DNA of 9,635 nucleotides. Source: Rubrobacter sp. Its GTDB lineage: Bacteria; Actinomycetota; Rubrobacteria; Rubrobacterales; Rubrobacteraceae. Positions 1-8,479 of the stretch are shown in pieces. Made by a program: the position numbers and the translations under genes. The number at the start of each line of letters is the position of its first letter. The first letter of the stretch is position 1. The stretch spans positions 1-9,635 of the forward strand of contig JAFAPF010000388.1 in the NCBI GenBank assembly GCA_019247245.1, written 5' to 3'. The notes beneath the pieces are model-generated. The model searched no databases. It saw nothing but the letters and a program-made list of their open reading frames with translations, and was not told where the DNA came from.

Positions 1-1
1 C

Positions 2-634
2 GGACTCTTCGCTCATCTCGCTGCCACCCTGCATCATACGTCGACCGTGGTGGGTCAACTTGAGGAGATCCTCCCGCCTGCGCTCCCGGCACCGGAGATA
101 GTCGGCTCGCGCCTGCTCTTCATCCGGGGCCGGGCATCCGGGACGGAGGCCGTCTGTCGAACGGACGGGTCGGTGGACGAGCTCTCCGGCGATTGCCGCT
201 TCTACGCCTCTGAGGAAGCAGCGGTGCGGGGGGTAGAGAACGGTATGGTCGAACCCTCGGACCTACTTGTCGTGGCTGGCTGCGGCCCACGCGGAGGTCC
301 GGGCCTCCTCCGGCTTGACCGCCTGGCGCAAGCCCTCGCCGATGCCGGGTTGGACGTTCCGGTCCTGACTGATGGACTCCCTCCTGAGAACGTTTCAGGC
401 CTTTGGGCCTCCCTGGTGACGCCGGAAGCCGCAGCGAGCGGCATCATCGGTCGTCTGTGCGATGGAGATCACTTACAGCTAGATCTTACAGAGGGCTTGA
501 TCCGTACCACCCTCAAGGCCACGGAGCTCGACCGCAGGAAGCCCTTTGGAGTCCCCCATTATCCCAGCTTCGGTTACGCTGCTCGTTACGCGCGCTCTGC
601 CTCTTCCGCTCTAGAAGGGGCTGGGTTCGGCTAA
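2..634 (+). CDS. IlvD/Edd-family dehydratase, C-terminal part (5' end outside window)
   Basis: The reading frame is open from base 2 to the TAA at 632-634 with no upstream stop, so the true start lies outside the window; only about 210 residues of a roughly 550-600 residue protein are seen. The family (dihydroxy-acid dehydratase, 6-phosphogluconate dehydratase, sugar-acid dehydratases) uses an Fe-S cluster and Mg to remove water from 2,3-dihydroxy acids. The C-terminal swivel domain is recognisable in order: RLLFIRGRAS, FYASEEAAVRGVENG, GPRGGPGL (284-307), VLTDG (365-376), TPEAA near 419-433, DGDHLQLDL, and a tail ARYARSASSALEGA like the usual KYARLVSSASEGA. Odd: after TDG the family normally reads RFSG, carrying the catalytic serine; here it reads LPPENVSG. 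Cluster-binding cysteines would lie in the unseen N-terminal part. The substrate cannot be assigned, and the protein may be a divergent or failing paralogue rather than the biosynthetic IlvD. Confidence 0.75.
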   Translation, partial: GLFAHLAATLHHTSTVVGQLEEILPPALPAPEIVGSRLLFIRGRASGTEAVCRTDGSVDELSGDCRFYASEEAAVRGVENGMVEPSDLLVVAGCGPRGGPGLLRLDRLAQALADAGLDVPVLTDGLPPENVSGLWASLVTPEAAASGIIGRLCDGDHLQLDLTEGLIRTTLKATELDRRKPFGVPHYPSFGYAARYARSASSALEGAGFG

Positions 635-823
635 CGGTCTCTCTTTTTGCAGATAATTGGCTTATCCGAGGACAGCATCATGAGATGCCTACCAGCATAT
701 CCGCAAAACTATCTGCAAGCAACAACTTGTAAAACCTCTGCCCCATTATGTAGCCATCGTGAGTGATTGTGTCTAAAATATACGCTCCAGTTGTCGGCAG
801 CACGAGAGGAAGCCTTAAGACAG
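635..823. other. Intergenic region upstream of the serine operon
   Basis: These 189 bases separate the IlvD-like gene from the aminotransferase and are visibly more A+T-rich than the flanking genes. A TAAAAT box at 774-779 could be a -10 element, but no convincing -35 lies 16-18 bases upstream of it. No terminator hairpin with a T-run and no recognisable riboswitch was found. The operon promoter is probably here, by position only. Confidence 0.4.
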
Positions 824-1981
824 ATGATGAATAAGTATCGACTTATGTCGCCAGGACCCACCCCGATCCCGCCGGAGGTTTCGGCGGCGGGCGCGCTACC
901 GATCATCCACCACCGCACGCCGGAGTTCGGCGAGGTGTTCACGCGCGTGAACGAGAACCTTAAAAGGGTCTTCCTTACGGAGAATGATATCTTCACGTAC
1001 GCGGCGAGCGGAACGGGGGCTTTTGAGGGTGCGATCCAAAACCTCTTCTCGCCCGGTGATAAGGTGCTCGTCGTAAACAACGGCAATTTTGGGAACCGCT
1101 GGGTGAAGATGAGCCGCGCGTTCGGCCTGGAAGCCATCGAGCTCAAGTACGACTGGGGTGTCAAGGCGGACAACGACGAGATCGCCGACACGCTCGCGCG
1201 GGAGCCTGGGATCAAGGCCGCCGTGTGTGTACTCTCCGAGACCTCCACCGGCACGGTGAACGACATCGAGGGTTTCGCCCGCGCCACCGAGGATGTGGTT
1301 ACCATCATAGACGCGGTTTCCGGAATCGGAGCCTGCCCCCTACGGACAGACGAGTGGGGCGTTGATGTGGTGGTAGCTGGTTCCCAGAAGGCGCTGATGA
1401 CGCCTCCGGGGTTAGGCTTCGTCAGCGTGAGCGAGAGGGCGATGCGGATGCATGAGGAGAGCCGGATGCCACGCTTCTACTTCGACTGGACAGCGGCGAA
1501 GAAGGCCTACGCCAAGACCCCACCCCAGACGCCATGGACACCTGCGGTGAGCATCATCATTCAGCTCGACATCGCGTTGCAGCAGCTCCTTGCTGAGGGC
1601 TTAGAAGAGGTCTTCCAGCGCCACATCCTTTTGGGCCGCGCCTCGCGCGCGGGGATAAAGGGTATGGGCCTCAAGCTTTTCGGGCCCGATGAGGATCTCA
1701 ACTCGGCCGTCACGGCTGCTTGGGTACCGGATGGGATGGATAGTAAAGCGCTCGTACGCCTCATGTTCCGCGAGCATGGTATACAGGTCGCCGGTGGCCA
1801 GGGCCCGATGGAGGGAAGGATCTTCCGAATCGGTCACTGCGGCTACTTCGACTCCTACGACATCATCGCGACGATAGCCGCTGCCGAGCTGGCGCTGGAG
1901 TCCCTGGATTACCCGATAGAGCTTGGCAACGGCGTAGGGGCTGCTCAGAGGGTCTTCTCCAAGAGTGGGGTGACGGCTTGA
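824..1981 (+). CDS. Class V PLP-dependent aminotransferase, probable phosphoserine aminotransferase (serC-like)
   Basis: This is a fold-type I, class V aminotransferase of the serine-pyruvate/alanine-glyoxylate group, about 385 residues, a normal length. The N-terminus KYRLMSPGPTPIPPEV and HHRTPEFGEVF are hallmark sequences of the group. AASGTGAFEGA forms the cofactor phosphate pocket, IIDAVSGIG carries the aspartate that contacts the pyridine nitrogen (D163), and GSQKALMTPPG contains the Schiff-base lysine (K189, codon 1388-1390). The frame stays open upstream to a TTG at 767, but family alignment begins at the double ATG 824/827, and GAGAGGAAG (804-812) is a suitable ribosome binding site, so I start at 824; 827 is equally possible. 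Its stop overlaps the serA start by four bases, which argues that it converts 3-phosphohydroxypyruvate to phosphoserine with glutamate. Serine-glyoxylate or alanine-glyoxylate activity cannot be excluded from sequence. Confidence 0.9.
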   Translation: MMNKYRLMSPGPTPIPPEVSAAGALPIIHHRTPEFGEVFTRVNENLKRVFLTENDIFTYAASGTGAFEGAIQNLFSPGDKVLVVNNGNFGNRWVKMSRAFGLEAIELKYDWGVKADNDEIADTLAREPGIKAAVCVLSETSTGTVNDIEGFARATEDVVTIIDAVSGIGACPLRTDEWGVDVVVAGSQKALMTPPGLGFVSVSERAMRMHEESRMPRFYFDWTAAKKAYAKTPPQTPWTPAVSIIIQLDIALQQLLAEGLEEVFQRHILLGRASRAGIKGMGLKLFGPDEDLNSAVTAAWVPDGMDSKALVRLMFREHGIQVAGGQGPMEGRIFRIGHCGYFDSYDIIATIAAAELALESLDYPIELGNGVGAAQRVFSKSGVTA

Positions 1982-3558
1982 AGGTTCTCATAACCGAAGC
2001 GCTCGCCGAGAGTGGGGTCAGGCTCCTCGAGAAGGAGTTCGAGGTCGACGTCATACTTGGTCTGAGTCCCGAGGAGCTTTTGGGGAAGATTGGTCTTTAC
2101 GATGGCCTCATCATCCGGAGTGCGACGAGGGTAACGACCGAGGTCATCGAACGGGCTGAAAACCTCAAGGCCATAGGCCGAGCTGGTATCGGCGTAGATA
2201 ACATAGACATAGAGGCGGCGACGAAGAGGGGTATTCTCGTCGCCAACGCTCCGGAGAGCAACACGGTGGCGGCAGGTGAGCACACTTTGGGCCTCATGCT
2301 CGCTGCGGCGCGGCACATCCCGGCCGCGGATAGCTCGCTGCGGCACGGCGAGTGGAAGCGGAGCGCCTTCAAGGGGGTCGAAGTCGCCGGGAAGACGATC
2401 GGGCTCATTGGCTTGGGACACGTGGGCTCTATCGTGGCGCGCGGCGCCTTGGGGATGAGGATGCGTGTACTCGCCTACGACCCGTACGTTTCAGAAGACC
2501 GGATGCGCGCCATGAACGTGATCCGTGCCGATAGCGTGGACGAGGTACTCGAGCACTCAGACTTTATCTCGCTACACGTACCGCGCACCCTGCAGACGAC
2601 GGGTATGATCGACGAGGTCGCTCTGGAGAAGATGAAGCCCTCTGCGTACCTTATAAACGTAGCACGGGGCGGTATCGTCGATGAGACCGCCCTGTACAAT
2701 ACCCTCAAGGAGGGGAGGATCGCCGGGGCCGCTCTCGACGTGTACCAAGAGGAGCCGACGACAGACGCTCCGCTCTTCGCACTCCCGAACATCGTTGTTA
2801 CCCCACATCTTGGGGCAAGTACGGTAGAGGCTCAGGACCGAGCAGGCGTCACTGCTGCTGAGCAAGTAGCTTCGGCATTGCGTGGCGAGGTACCCTTGAA
2901 TGCTATAAACGCTCCCGTCCCGGTAGGCGAGGGAGCAGAGTTCGTGGCGTATTTCTCGGAGCTTTGCGAGACCTTGGGGAGGCTGCTCTACCAGCTCACT
3001 GACAGGCCCGGCAACGCTCTAAGGATCGAGTACCGGGGTGAGATCGCAGGCTACGATACCCGACTCTTGGATGTCTCCGCCCAGAAGGGCCTCCTGGCGC
3101 GTATGGTGCACGAGCCTTTGAACTTCGTGAACACACCGACGCTTGCCAAGGATCGGGGCTTGAGAGTCCAGAGCTCTCACACCTCGGAGAGTGCGGATTA
3201 CACGAACCTCATCACGCTGAGCTTGAGCAGCGACCACGGAGAGAGCCTCGTAAGCGGTACCCTCCTCGGTCCCCGGATGCAGCCGCGAATCATCGAGGCT
3301 CTGGGTTTCACGGTCGACATCGTTCCCCAGGAGCACACGCTCTTTATCCGCAACGAGGACACGCCGGGTATGATCGGTAAGATCGGGACCGTCTTGGGCG
3401 AGCACGAGATCAACATCGGCAACATGGCTGTAGGGCGTGGAGCTCCTGGCTCCCGGGCCATGATGGCCATAACGGTCGACGAGCCCGTGCCTGACAAGGT
3501 TATCAGGGACCTGCTCGAGATCCCCGGATTCGCTGACGCCCGCACCGTGAGCCTGTAA
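1978..3558 (+). CDS. serA: D-3-phosphoglycerate dehydrogenase (serine biosynthesis, committed step)
   Basis: Oxidises 3-phosphoglycerate to 3-phosphohydroxypyruvate with NAD+ in the cytosol. The product is 526 residues, the long (type I) form. The catalytic/NAD domain spans about 1-315: dinucleotide motif GLGHVG (145-150), ribose-binding D168 in AYDPY, and the catalytic set R230 (NVARGGIVDE), E259 (YQEEP) and H277 (TPHLGAST), with the family's usual 29- and 18-residue spacing. An intervening ASB (allosteric substrate-binding) domain occupies about 320-445, followed by an ACT domain at about 452-526 (LFIRNEDTPGMIGKIG, INIGNMAVGR), which in this family commonly binds serine for feedback inhibition. 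The start is the TTG at 1978-1980, sharing TTGA with the upstream TGA; the next in-frame residues KVLITEAL match the family's N-terminus, so this rare start is credible and suggests coupled translation. There is no visible defect. Confidence 0.96.
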   Translation: MKVLITEALAESGVRLLEKEFEVDVILGLSPEELLGKIGLYDGLIIRSATRVTTEVIERAENLKAIGRAGIGVDNIDIEAATKRGILVANAPESNTVAAGEHTLGLMLAAARHIPAADSSLRHGEWKRSAFKGVEVAGKTIGLIGLGHVGSIVARGALGMRMRVLAYDPYVSEDRMRAMNVIRADSVDEVLEHSDFISLHVPRTLQTTGMIDEVALEKMKPSAYLINVARGGIVDETALYNTLKEGRIAGAALDVYQEEPTTDAPLFALPNIVVTPHLGASTVEAQDRAGVTAAEQVASALRGEVPLNAINAPVPVGEGAEFVAYFSELCETLGRLLYQLTDRPGNALRIEYRGEIAGYDTRLLDVSAQKGLLARMVHEPLNFVNTPTLAKDRGLRVQSSHTSESADYTNLITLSLSSDHGESLVSGTLLGPRMQPRIIEALGFTVDIVPQEHTLFIRNEDTPGMIGKIGTVLGEHEINIGNMAVGRGAPGSRAMMAITVDEPVPDKVIRDLLEIPGFADARTVSL

Positions 3559-3571
3559 GGGTAGAGGCGCC

Positions 3572-3787
3572 ATGCCATCGAGCATCGAGGAAGTACTTTA
3601 CCGCTACCGGCCCTACGGCTCGGTCTTCAAGCCTGGCGATAAAGCGCCTGTCTCTAGCACCTACATTTGCCAGCGGGGCACGATGCTGCCTCCAGTACGT
3701 GTCCAGCTCTCCAAGGGAGATGCGTTCCCGGAGGCTGAGGACCTCGGCGCTCATACTCGCTGGTACGAGACCAATATTCAGGCTTAG
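3572..3787 (+). CDS. Small YjzC-like protein, 71 residues, function unknown
   Basis: The ORF starts at ATG 3572, 13 bases after the serA stop, with GAGG at 3564-3567 as a short-spaced ribosome binding site, so it is probably the third gene of the serine operon. The product is small and soluble-looking, with no signal peptide or membrane segment. The pattern FKPGDKAPVSSTY, then VRVQLSKGDAFPEA, then TRWYE resembles the small YjzC-like family (F-x-G-x-KAP-x-Y and L-x-x-GD-x-FP-x-W), and also a related group of short proteins that carry CxxC zinc ribbons at the same places. Here only one cysteine (in TYICQRG) remains, so a zinc ribbon is unlikely. The family has no established biochemical role that I can name. 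Family placement is from remembered pattern similarity only. Confidence 0.6.
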   Translation: MPSSIEEVLYRYRPYGSVFKPGDKAPVSSTYICQRGTMLPPVRVQLSKGDAFPEAEDLGAHTRWYETNIQA

Positions 3788-4701
3788 ATCGTTGCGGATA
3801 CGAGATTGAGATCACGAAGTAGCCGCTGGGCTCTTGGTGCGGTACCAGGCATCCGGAAGGTAAGTCGGGCTCCGAGGTACTGCGACTTGTGACCTCTGAA
3901 AGTGCTTGTAGAGTCGTTGCATGATCCATGCCGGTTCCTCCCAAAAGGTCAACCACCGCCGAGTGGATCCGACTCGACCAGCGCGTTGGTGGCCAGGTTT
4001 GTCGTCAGATCTTCGCGCTACTCTAGCAACTCGGTAGCGCCCCTCGTAGTCTCGAGGGCAAACCGGCGTGTGTCTGGGAGCGCCAGGCGCCGCGAGGTAC
4101 GCCCCGAGGACCTCGACCGCCCGGCCCAGTTCGCGAAGTGCTTCGTATAGAGGCTCCGGGGCAGGATTGCCGGTGCGTACCACGTTCAGCGTGGCGCGGG
4201 CTAGTCCCCTTACGTGACGAACGGCAAGATCTATCTGTTCGGCCGCCGTGGCATAGAGTTCAAGATACCCGAGGGCCCGCCGCCTGGGCGGGGCGATCCG
4301 AACCGTCTCGCAATGGGCAGCGAGGGCTTCTTTTAAAGCCGATCACCTACGTATTCTAGCCTGTGGGGCTGAAGCTAGTACACAGCTCAGGATGTCCCTG
4401 TCTCCCGCCATCGCTGCCAGCTTACCGAAGGCGGGTGTATCTCGCGGTAAGTGCTTCACTCCACACGAGCTCCTTATAAGCGTCTGTTTAGAAGCTAGCC
4501 ATTATCCTCTCCGATCGTCGACCCGCTCGACCATGGTATATTGCGACTCGACGTTCAGATCCTGTACGTACGCGACATCGATCGCGAGTTGCTAGTTCTT
4601 GAGTATCCTCTCGTAACGCCTCAGAGGTACTGTCGCCTGAGTGGTAGAAGGAGCTCCTGGTCGAAGGACGCGTCTGTCAGCTATATTCTTCAGCTACCCT
4701 C
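3788..4701. other. Gene-poor region between converging serA operon and metH
   Basis: No intact gene is supported in these roughly 900 bases. The minus strand between about 3885 and 4440 holds exporter pseudogene sequence, listed separately. From about 4440 to 4701 all six frames are short and interrupted. One plus-strand stretch without stops (4499-4717) reads plausibly (LDVQILYVRD, ELLVLEYPLV) but has no ribosome binding site, no ATG start and no family I recognise. No clear intrinsic terminator was found for either the serine operon or metH. Confidence 0.5.
3885..4440 (-). pseudogene. Decayed FUSC / aromatic-acid-exporter-type membrane protein gene, cytoplasmic C-terminal part
   Basis: Read on the minus strand from about 4440 down, one frame gives FGKLAAMAGDRDILS, a TGA at 4345-4343, then SALKEALAAHCETVRIAPP, RRRALGYLELYATAAEQID, LAVRHVRGLARATLNVV and EALRELGRAVEVLGAYLAAP. 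The helical cytoplasmic half of FUSC-like exporters has the same order: a GDP segment, an ALxxAxExxRxAPLRRR segment, and LRxLARAVxALAAxL. Similarity then moves to a second frame near 4065 (RRFALETTRGATELLE, TAG at 4020-4018, REDLTTNLATNALV) and to a third near 3968 (IHSAVVDLLGGTGMDHATTL). Two stops and at least two frameshifts inside one continuous homology block mean the gene is dead. The N-terminal membrane domain is not recognisable upstream. The family call rests on pattern memory; the frame-hopping coding signal is directly visible. Confidence 0.65.
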
Positions 4702-7700
4702 TTACTTTTCGGGGTCGTAGGCTAGGTTCGGAGCGAGCCACTTCTCGGCTTCTTCCAGGGTCATGCCTTTACGCTCAGCGTAGTCGGAGGCTTGATCTCG
4801 CCCTATCTCGGCGACGCCAAAGTAGCGGGAGTGTGGGTGGGAGAAGTAGAAGCCGCTTACAGCAGACGGCGGGTACATGGCATAGCTCTCGGTCAGCTTG
4901 ATGCCGGAGTTCTTCTCCGCGTCCAGGAGGTCCCACAAGATCCCCTTCTCGGTATGCTCCGGGCAGGCCGGATAGCCGGGAGCCGGACGGATGCCGCGAT
5001 ACTCCTCCTTTATGAGGGCTTCGTTGCTCAGGTGCTCATCCGCTGCGTAGGCCCAGAACTCCTTGCGAACCCGCTTATGCATCAGCTCGGCGAACGCCTC
5101 GGAGAGACGGTCGGCCAGGGCCTGTACCATGATAGCGTTGTAGTCGTCGTGTTCATCCCTAAAGCGCTGCGAAACTTCATCGGCGCCGAGCCCGGCGGTT
5201 ACGGCAAAGAAGCCCATATAGTCTTCCAGCCCCGTTTCCTTCGGGGCGACGAAGTCCGCTAGAGAGCGGTTGGGACGCCCCGGCGGCTTGGCTCTCTGCT
5301 GGCGCAGGAAGTGGAACTCTTTCAATACTTCTTCGTGCGACTCATCAGTGTAGACCTCGATGTCGTCGTTCGGCAGGGCGTTGGCCGGGAAGAGACCGAT
5401 GACCGCGCGGGCCTTAAGCCACTTCTCTGCAATGATGCGATCCAGTAGGGCCTGGGCGTCATCGAAGAGCTTGCGCGCCTCCGTACCCTTCTCTGGGTCG
5501 TCCATGATCTTGGGGTAGCTCCCCTTCATCTGCCAGGAGTGGAAGAAGAACGTCCAGTCTATGTAGTTACGGATCTCCTCTAGCGGATAATCGTCGAATG
5601 CCTTGACCCCGAGGACGTTCGGCTTAGGCGGGGTGTACCCTTCCCACTCTATCTTCGTCCTATTGGCCCGCGCTTTGCCGAGGGGAGAGAGCATGACGCT
5701 GGACCTGCGCCCGGCGTGCTTGGTGCGCACCTCTTCGTACTCGGCGGCGATTCGCTCGGCGTATCCTGTCCTGTGCCTCTCGCTCACCAGGTTCTGGACC
5801 ACTCCTACGGCCCGCGATGCGTCCTTCACGTGGATGGTGGGTTGATCGTAGTTCGGTGCGATCTTGACTGCCGTGTGCGTCTGTGAGGTTGTTGCCCCGC
5901 CGATGAGCAGAGGAATAATGAAGCCCTCACGCTGCATCTCCTTGGCGTTATGTACCATCTCGTCTAAGGAAGGCGTGATTAAGCCGGAGAGCCCGATGAT
6001 GTCCGCGTCTTTCCTCCTCGCGGTCTCCAGAATCTTGGCTGCTGGCACCATCACCCCAAGGTCTATCACCTCGAAGTTGTTGCATTGCAGGATCACACCA
6101 ACGATGTTCTTCCCGATGTCATGCACGTCACCTTTCACGGTCGCCATCACGACCGTGCCCTTAGGTTTCGAAGTCTCAGTCTTCTCTTCCTCGATAAACG
6201 GCACGAGGTACGCGACGGCCCGCTTCATCACGCGCGCGCTCTTGACCACCTGTGGTAAGAACATCCTACCCGATCCGAAGAGGTCCCCGACCACGTCCAT
6301 CCCCTCCATGAGGGGGCCTTCGATCACGTCTACCGGGCTATCGTATTGCTGGCGTGCTTCTTCGGTGTCCTCCACGACATACTCGGCGATGCCCTTCACG
6401 AGCGCATGCTCGAGGCGCTTCTCTACCGGCCACGTTCGCCACTCTTGGGCCTCCGTCTGCGTGTCGCCGTCTGCACGGTCTCGATACTTCTCGGCCAGCT
6501 CTAGCAAGCGCTCGGTGGCGTCGTCACGGCGGTTTAGGACCACGTCCTCGACGGCCTCGCGCAGTTCCTCATCTATCTCGTCGTAAACCGCTAACTGACC
6601 GGCGTTCACGATGCCCATCGTCAGACCAGCGCTTATAGCGTGGTAGAGGAAGACGGCATGGATCGCCTCGCGCACCGGATTGTTACCGCGGAACGAGAAG
6701 GAGACGTTCGAGATACCGCCCGAGGTCTTGGCGTGGGGAAGGGTGCGGGAGATTTCGCGCACCGCCTCGATGTAGTCTACACCGTAGTTGTTGTGCTCCT
6801 CGATGCCGGTGGCGATGGCGAAGACGTTGGGGTCGAAGATGATGTCCTCTAGTGGGAATCCCACTTCCTTGGTGAGGATGCGGTAGGCGCGGGTGCAGAT
6901 CTCGACCTTCTGCTCCTTAGTATCCGCCTGTCCTTCCTCGTCGAAAGCCATCACGATCACGGCGGCGCCATACTTCTTCAGGAGCTTCGCCTGCCGGATG
7001 AACTCCTCCTCGCCCTCCTTCATACTGATGGAGTTGACGACCGGCTTGCCTTGTATACACTTGAGGCCTGCCTCGATGATAGACCACTTGGAGGAGTCGA
7101 TCATTACGGGCACGCGCGAGATGTCCGGCTCGGAGGCGACGAGATTGAGGAAGTTGACCATCGCCTCCTCTCCCTCGAGCATCCCTTCATCCATGTTGAC
7201 GTCTATCATCTGGGCACCGTTCTCCACCTGCTGCTGCGCCACCTCCAACGCTGTTTCGTAGTCACCTGAGAGGATCAAATCCTTAAAACGCTGCGAACCC
7301 GTAACGTTAGTGCGCTCGCCGACGTTAACGAACAGTGAGTCCGGCCCGATGTTGGTCGCTTCGAGTCCACTCAGACGCAGCTTGCGCGGGATCTCAGGCA
7401 CCTCGCGTGGTGGATTGCCGGAGACGGCCTCGGCTATGGCTTTGATGTGCTCCGGCGTGGTGCCACAGCAGCCGCCGACGATGTTGAGCCAGCCGTTCTC
7501 AGCCCACTCTCCCATCTCGGCGGCCATGTGCTCGGGGGTCTCGTCGTACTCGCCGAACTCGTTGGGCAGCCCGGCGTTTGGGTAGGCACTCACGTGGGTG
7601 TCGGCGATACAGGAGAGCTCTTCGATGTACTGTCTAAGCTCCGACGATCCCAGGGCGCAATTGAGGCCGATGCTAATAGGCTCGGCGTGGCGCACGGAGT

Positions 7701-8427
7701 TCCAGAAAGCTTCCGTCACCTGGCCCGACAGCGTACGCCCGCTCGCGTCGGTGATGGTGCCTGAGATCATGATCGGGATATCTAGGTTCTCTTGTTCAAG
7801 GTACTCTGTGATGGCGAAGATCGCGGCCTTCGCGTTCAAGGTGTCGAAGATCGTCTCGATGAGCAACAGGTCCACCCCGCCGTCCACGAGCCCTTTAGCT
7901 GCCTCCTTGTATGCTTGCTTAAGTTCGTCGAAGGTGACGTTACGGAAGCTGGGGTTGTTAACGTCCGGGGAGAGAGAGGCCGTACGGTTGGTGGGGCCTA
8001 AAGCGCCCGCCACGAAGCGCGGCTTGTCCGGTGTCTTCTCTGTGTAGCCATCCGCCACTTCGCGGGCGATCCGCGCCGACTCGTAGTTCAGCTCGTAGAC
8101 CAGATCTTCCATCCCGTAGTCTGCTTGGGAGATGGAGGTTGAGTTGAAGGTATTAGTCTCGAGTATGTCCGCGCCGACTTCTAGGACGGCCTCGTGAATG
8201 TCACGTATGATTTGGGGCTGGGTGATAGAGAGCAGGTCGTTGTTGCCCTTGAGCTCTCGAGGATAGTCCTTGAAGCGTCCTGCCCGGTAGTCTTCCTCTC
8301 TCAGTCCGTATCTCTGGATCATAGTCCCCATCGCGCAGTCCAGGATAATAATGCGCTGCTTTAATAAAGCCCGGAACTTCGATATCCGGGTCTCTCTCTC
8401 TTCGTTGAGTGTACGTTCGAGAACCAT
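4702..8427 (-). CDS. metH: Cobalamin-dependent methionine synthase
   Basis: Transfers the methyl group of 5-methyl-THF to homocysteine via enzyme-bound cob(I)alamin, in the cytosol. The length of 1241 residues is close to the E. coli enzyme (about 1227) and all four modules are present. Homocysteine-binding barrel, about 20-345: zinc ligands C257 (GLNCALG), C320 and C321 ([10 protein letters not shown]). Pterin-binding barrel, about 355-640: [49 protein letters not shown]. Cobalamin module: helical cap about 660-745, then [10 protein letters not shown] with the cobalt-ligating H769 in DxHxxG, and [13 protein letters not shown]. AdoMet reactivation domain, about 910-1241: [12 protein letters not shown] (R1147), [16 protein letters not shown]. 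The ATG at 8427 follows AAGGAAAGG (8440-8432), a good ribosome binding site. Upstream lie a broken homocysteine methyltransferase gene and a SAM-I riboswitch that probably controls this gene. No frameshift or lost key residue was seen. Confidence 0.98.
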   Translation of the reverse strand: MVLERTLNEERETRISKFRALLKQRIIILDCAMGTMIQRYGLREEDYRAGRFKDYPRELKGNNDLLSITQPQIIRDIHEAVLEVGADILETNTFNSTSISQADYGMEDLVYELNYESARIAREVADGYTEKTPDKPRFVAGALGPTNRTASLSPDVNNPSFRNVTFDELKQAYKEAAKGLVDGGVDLLLIETIFDTLNAKAAIFAITEYLEQENLDIPIMISGTITDASGRTLSGQVTEAFWNSVRHAEPISIGLNCALGSSELRQYIEELSCIADTHVSAYPNAGLPNEFGEYDETPEHMAAEMGEWAENGWLNIVGGCCGTTPEHIKAIAEAVSGNPPREVPEIPRKLRLSGLEATNIGPDSLFVNVGERTNVTGSQRFKDLILSGDYETALEVAQQQVENGAQMIDVNMDEGMLEGEEAMVNFLNLVASEPDISRVPVMIDSSKWSIIEAGLKCIQGKPVVNSISMKEGEEEFIRQAKLLKKYGAAVIVMAFDEEGQADTKEQKVEICTRAYRILTKEVGFPLEDIIFDPNVFAIATGIEEHNNYGVDYIEAVREISRTLPHAKTSGGISNVSFSFRGNNPVREAIHAVFLYHAISAGLTMGIVNAGQLAVYDEIDEELREAVEDVVLNRRDDATERLLELAEKYRDRADGDTQTEAQEWRTWPVEKRLEHALVKGIAEYVVEDTEEARQQYDSPVDVIEGPLMEGMDVVGDLFGSGRMFLPQVVKSARVMKRAVAYLVPFIEEEKTETSKPKGTVVMATVKGDVHDIGKNIVGVILQCNNFEVIDLGVMVPAAKILETARRKDADIIGLSGLITPSLDEMVHNAKEMQREGFIIPLLIGGATTSQTHTAVKIAPNYDQPTIHVKDASRAVGVVQNLVSERHRTGYAERIAAEYEEVRTKHAGRRSSVMLSPLGKARANRTKIEWEGYTPPKPNVLGVKAFDDYPLEEIRNYIDWTFFFHSWQMKGSYPKIMDDPEKGTEARKLFDDAQALLDRIIAEKWLKARAVIGLFPANALPNDDIEVYTDESHEEVLKEFHFLRQQRAKPPGRPNRSLADFVAPKETGLEDYMGFFAVTAGLGADEVSQRFRDEHDDYNAIMVQALADRLSEAFAELMHKRVRKEFWAYAADEHLSNEALIKEEYRGIRPAPGYPACPEHTEKGILWDLLDAEKNSGIKLTESYAMYPPSAVSGFYFSHPHSRYFGVAEIGRDQASDYAERKGMTLEEAEKWLAPNLAYDPEK

Positions 8428-8479
8428 AAGCCCTTTCCTTTTCTACTTCCCAACTTCCAGCGTCATTAGACGATCGGTT

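Noticed and set aside
727..752. Promoter TTGTAA ... TATGTA before the serine operon
   Set aside because: The boxes are only 14 bases apart, too short for a standard sigma-70 promoter.
767..823. N-terminal extension of the aminotransferase to TTG 767
   Set aside because: The added 19 residues do not resemble the family N-terminus, and a ribosome binding site (804-812) sits before the ATG at 824.
709..1308. 199-codon minus-strand open frame opposite the aminotransferase
   Set aside because: It is antisense to a clearly conserved gene, has low-complexity Ser/Val/Ala content and no family signature.
4499..4717. Plus-strand stop-free stretch ending beside the metH stop
   Set aside because: There is no ATG or ribosome binding site, and it overlaps the metH 3' end; the resemblance to sugar-transferase tails was too weak to claim.
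5864..6586. 240-codon plus-strand open frame inside metH
   Set aside because: It is the complement of conserved MetH cobalamin-domain coding sequence; serine-rich composition is typical of antisense frames in GC-rich genes.
8428..8479. Cobalamin riboswitch directly upstream of metH
   Set aside because: The gap holds no B12-box-like sequence and is too short for a cobalamin aptamer; control by the SAM-I leader explains the layout better.
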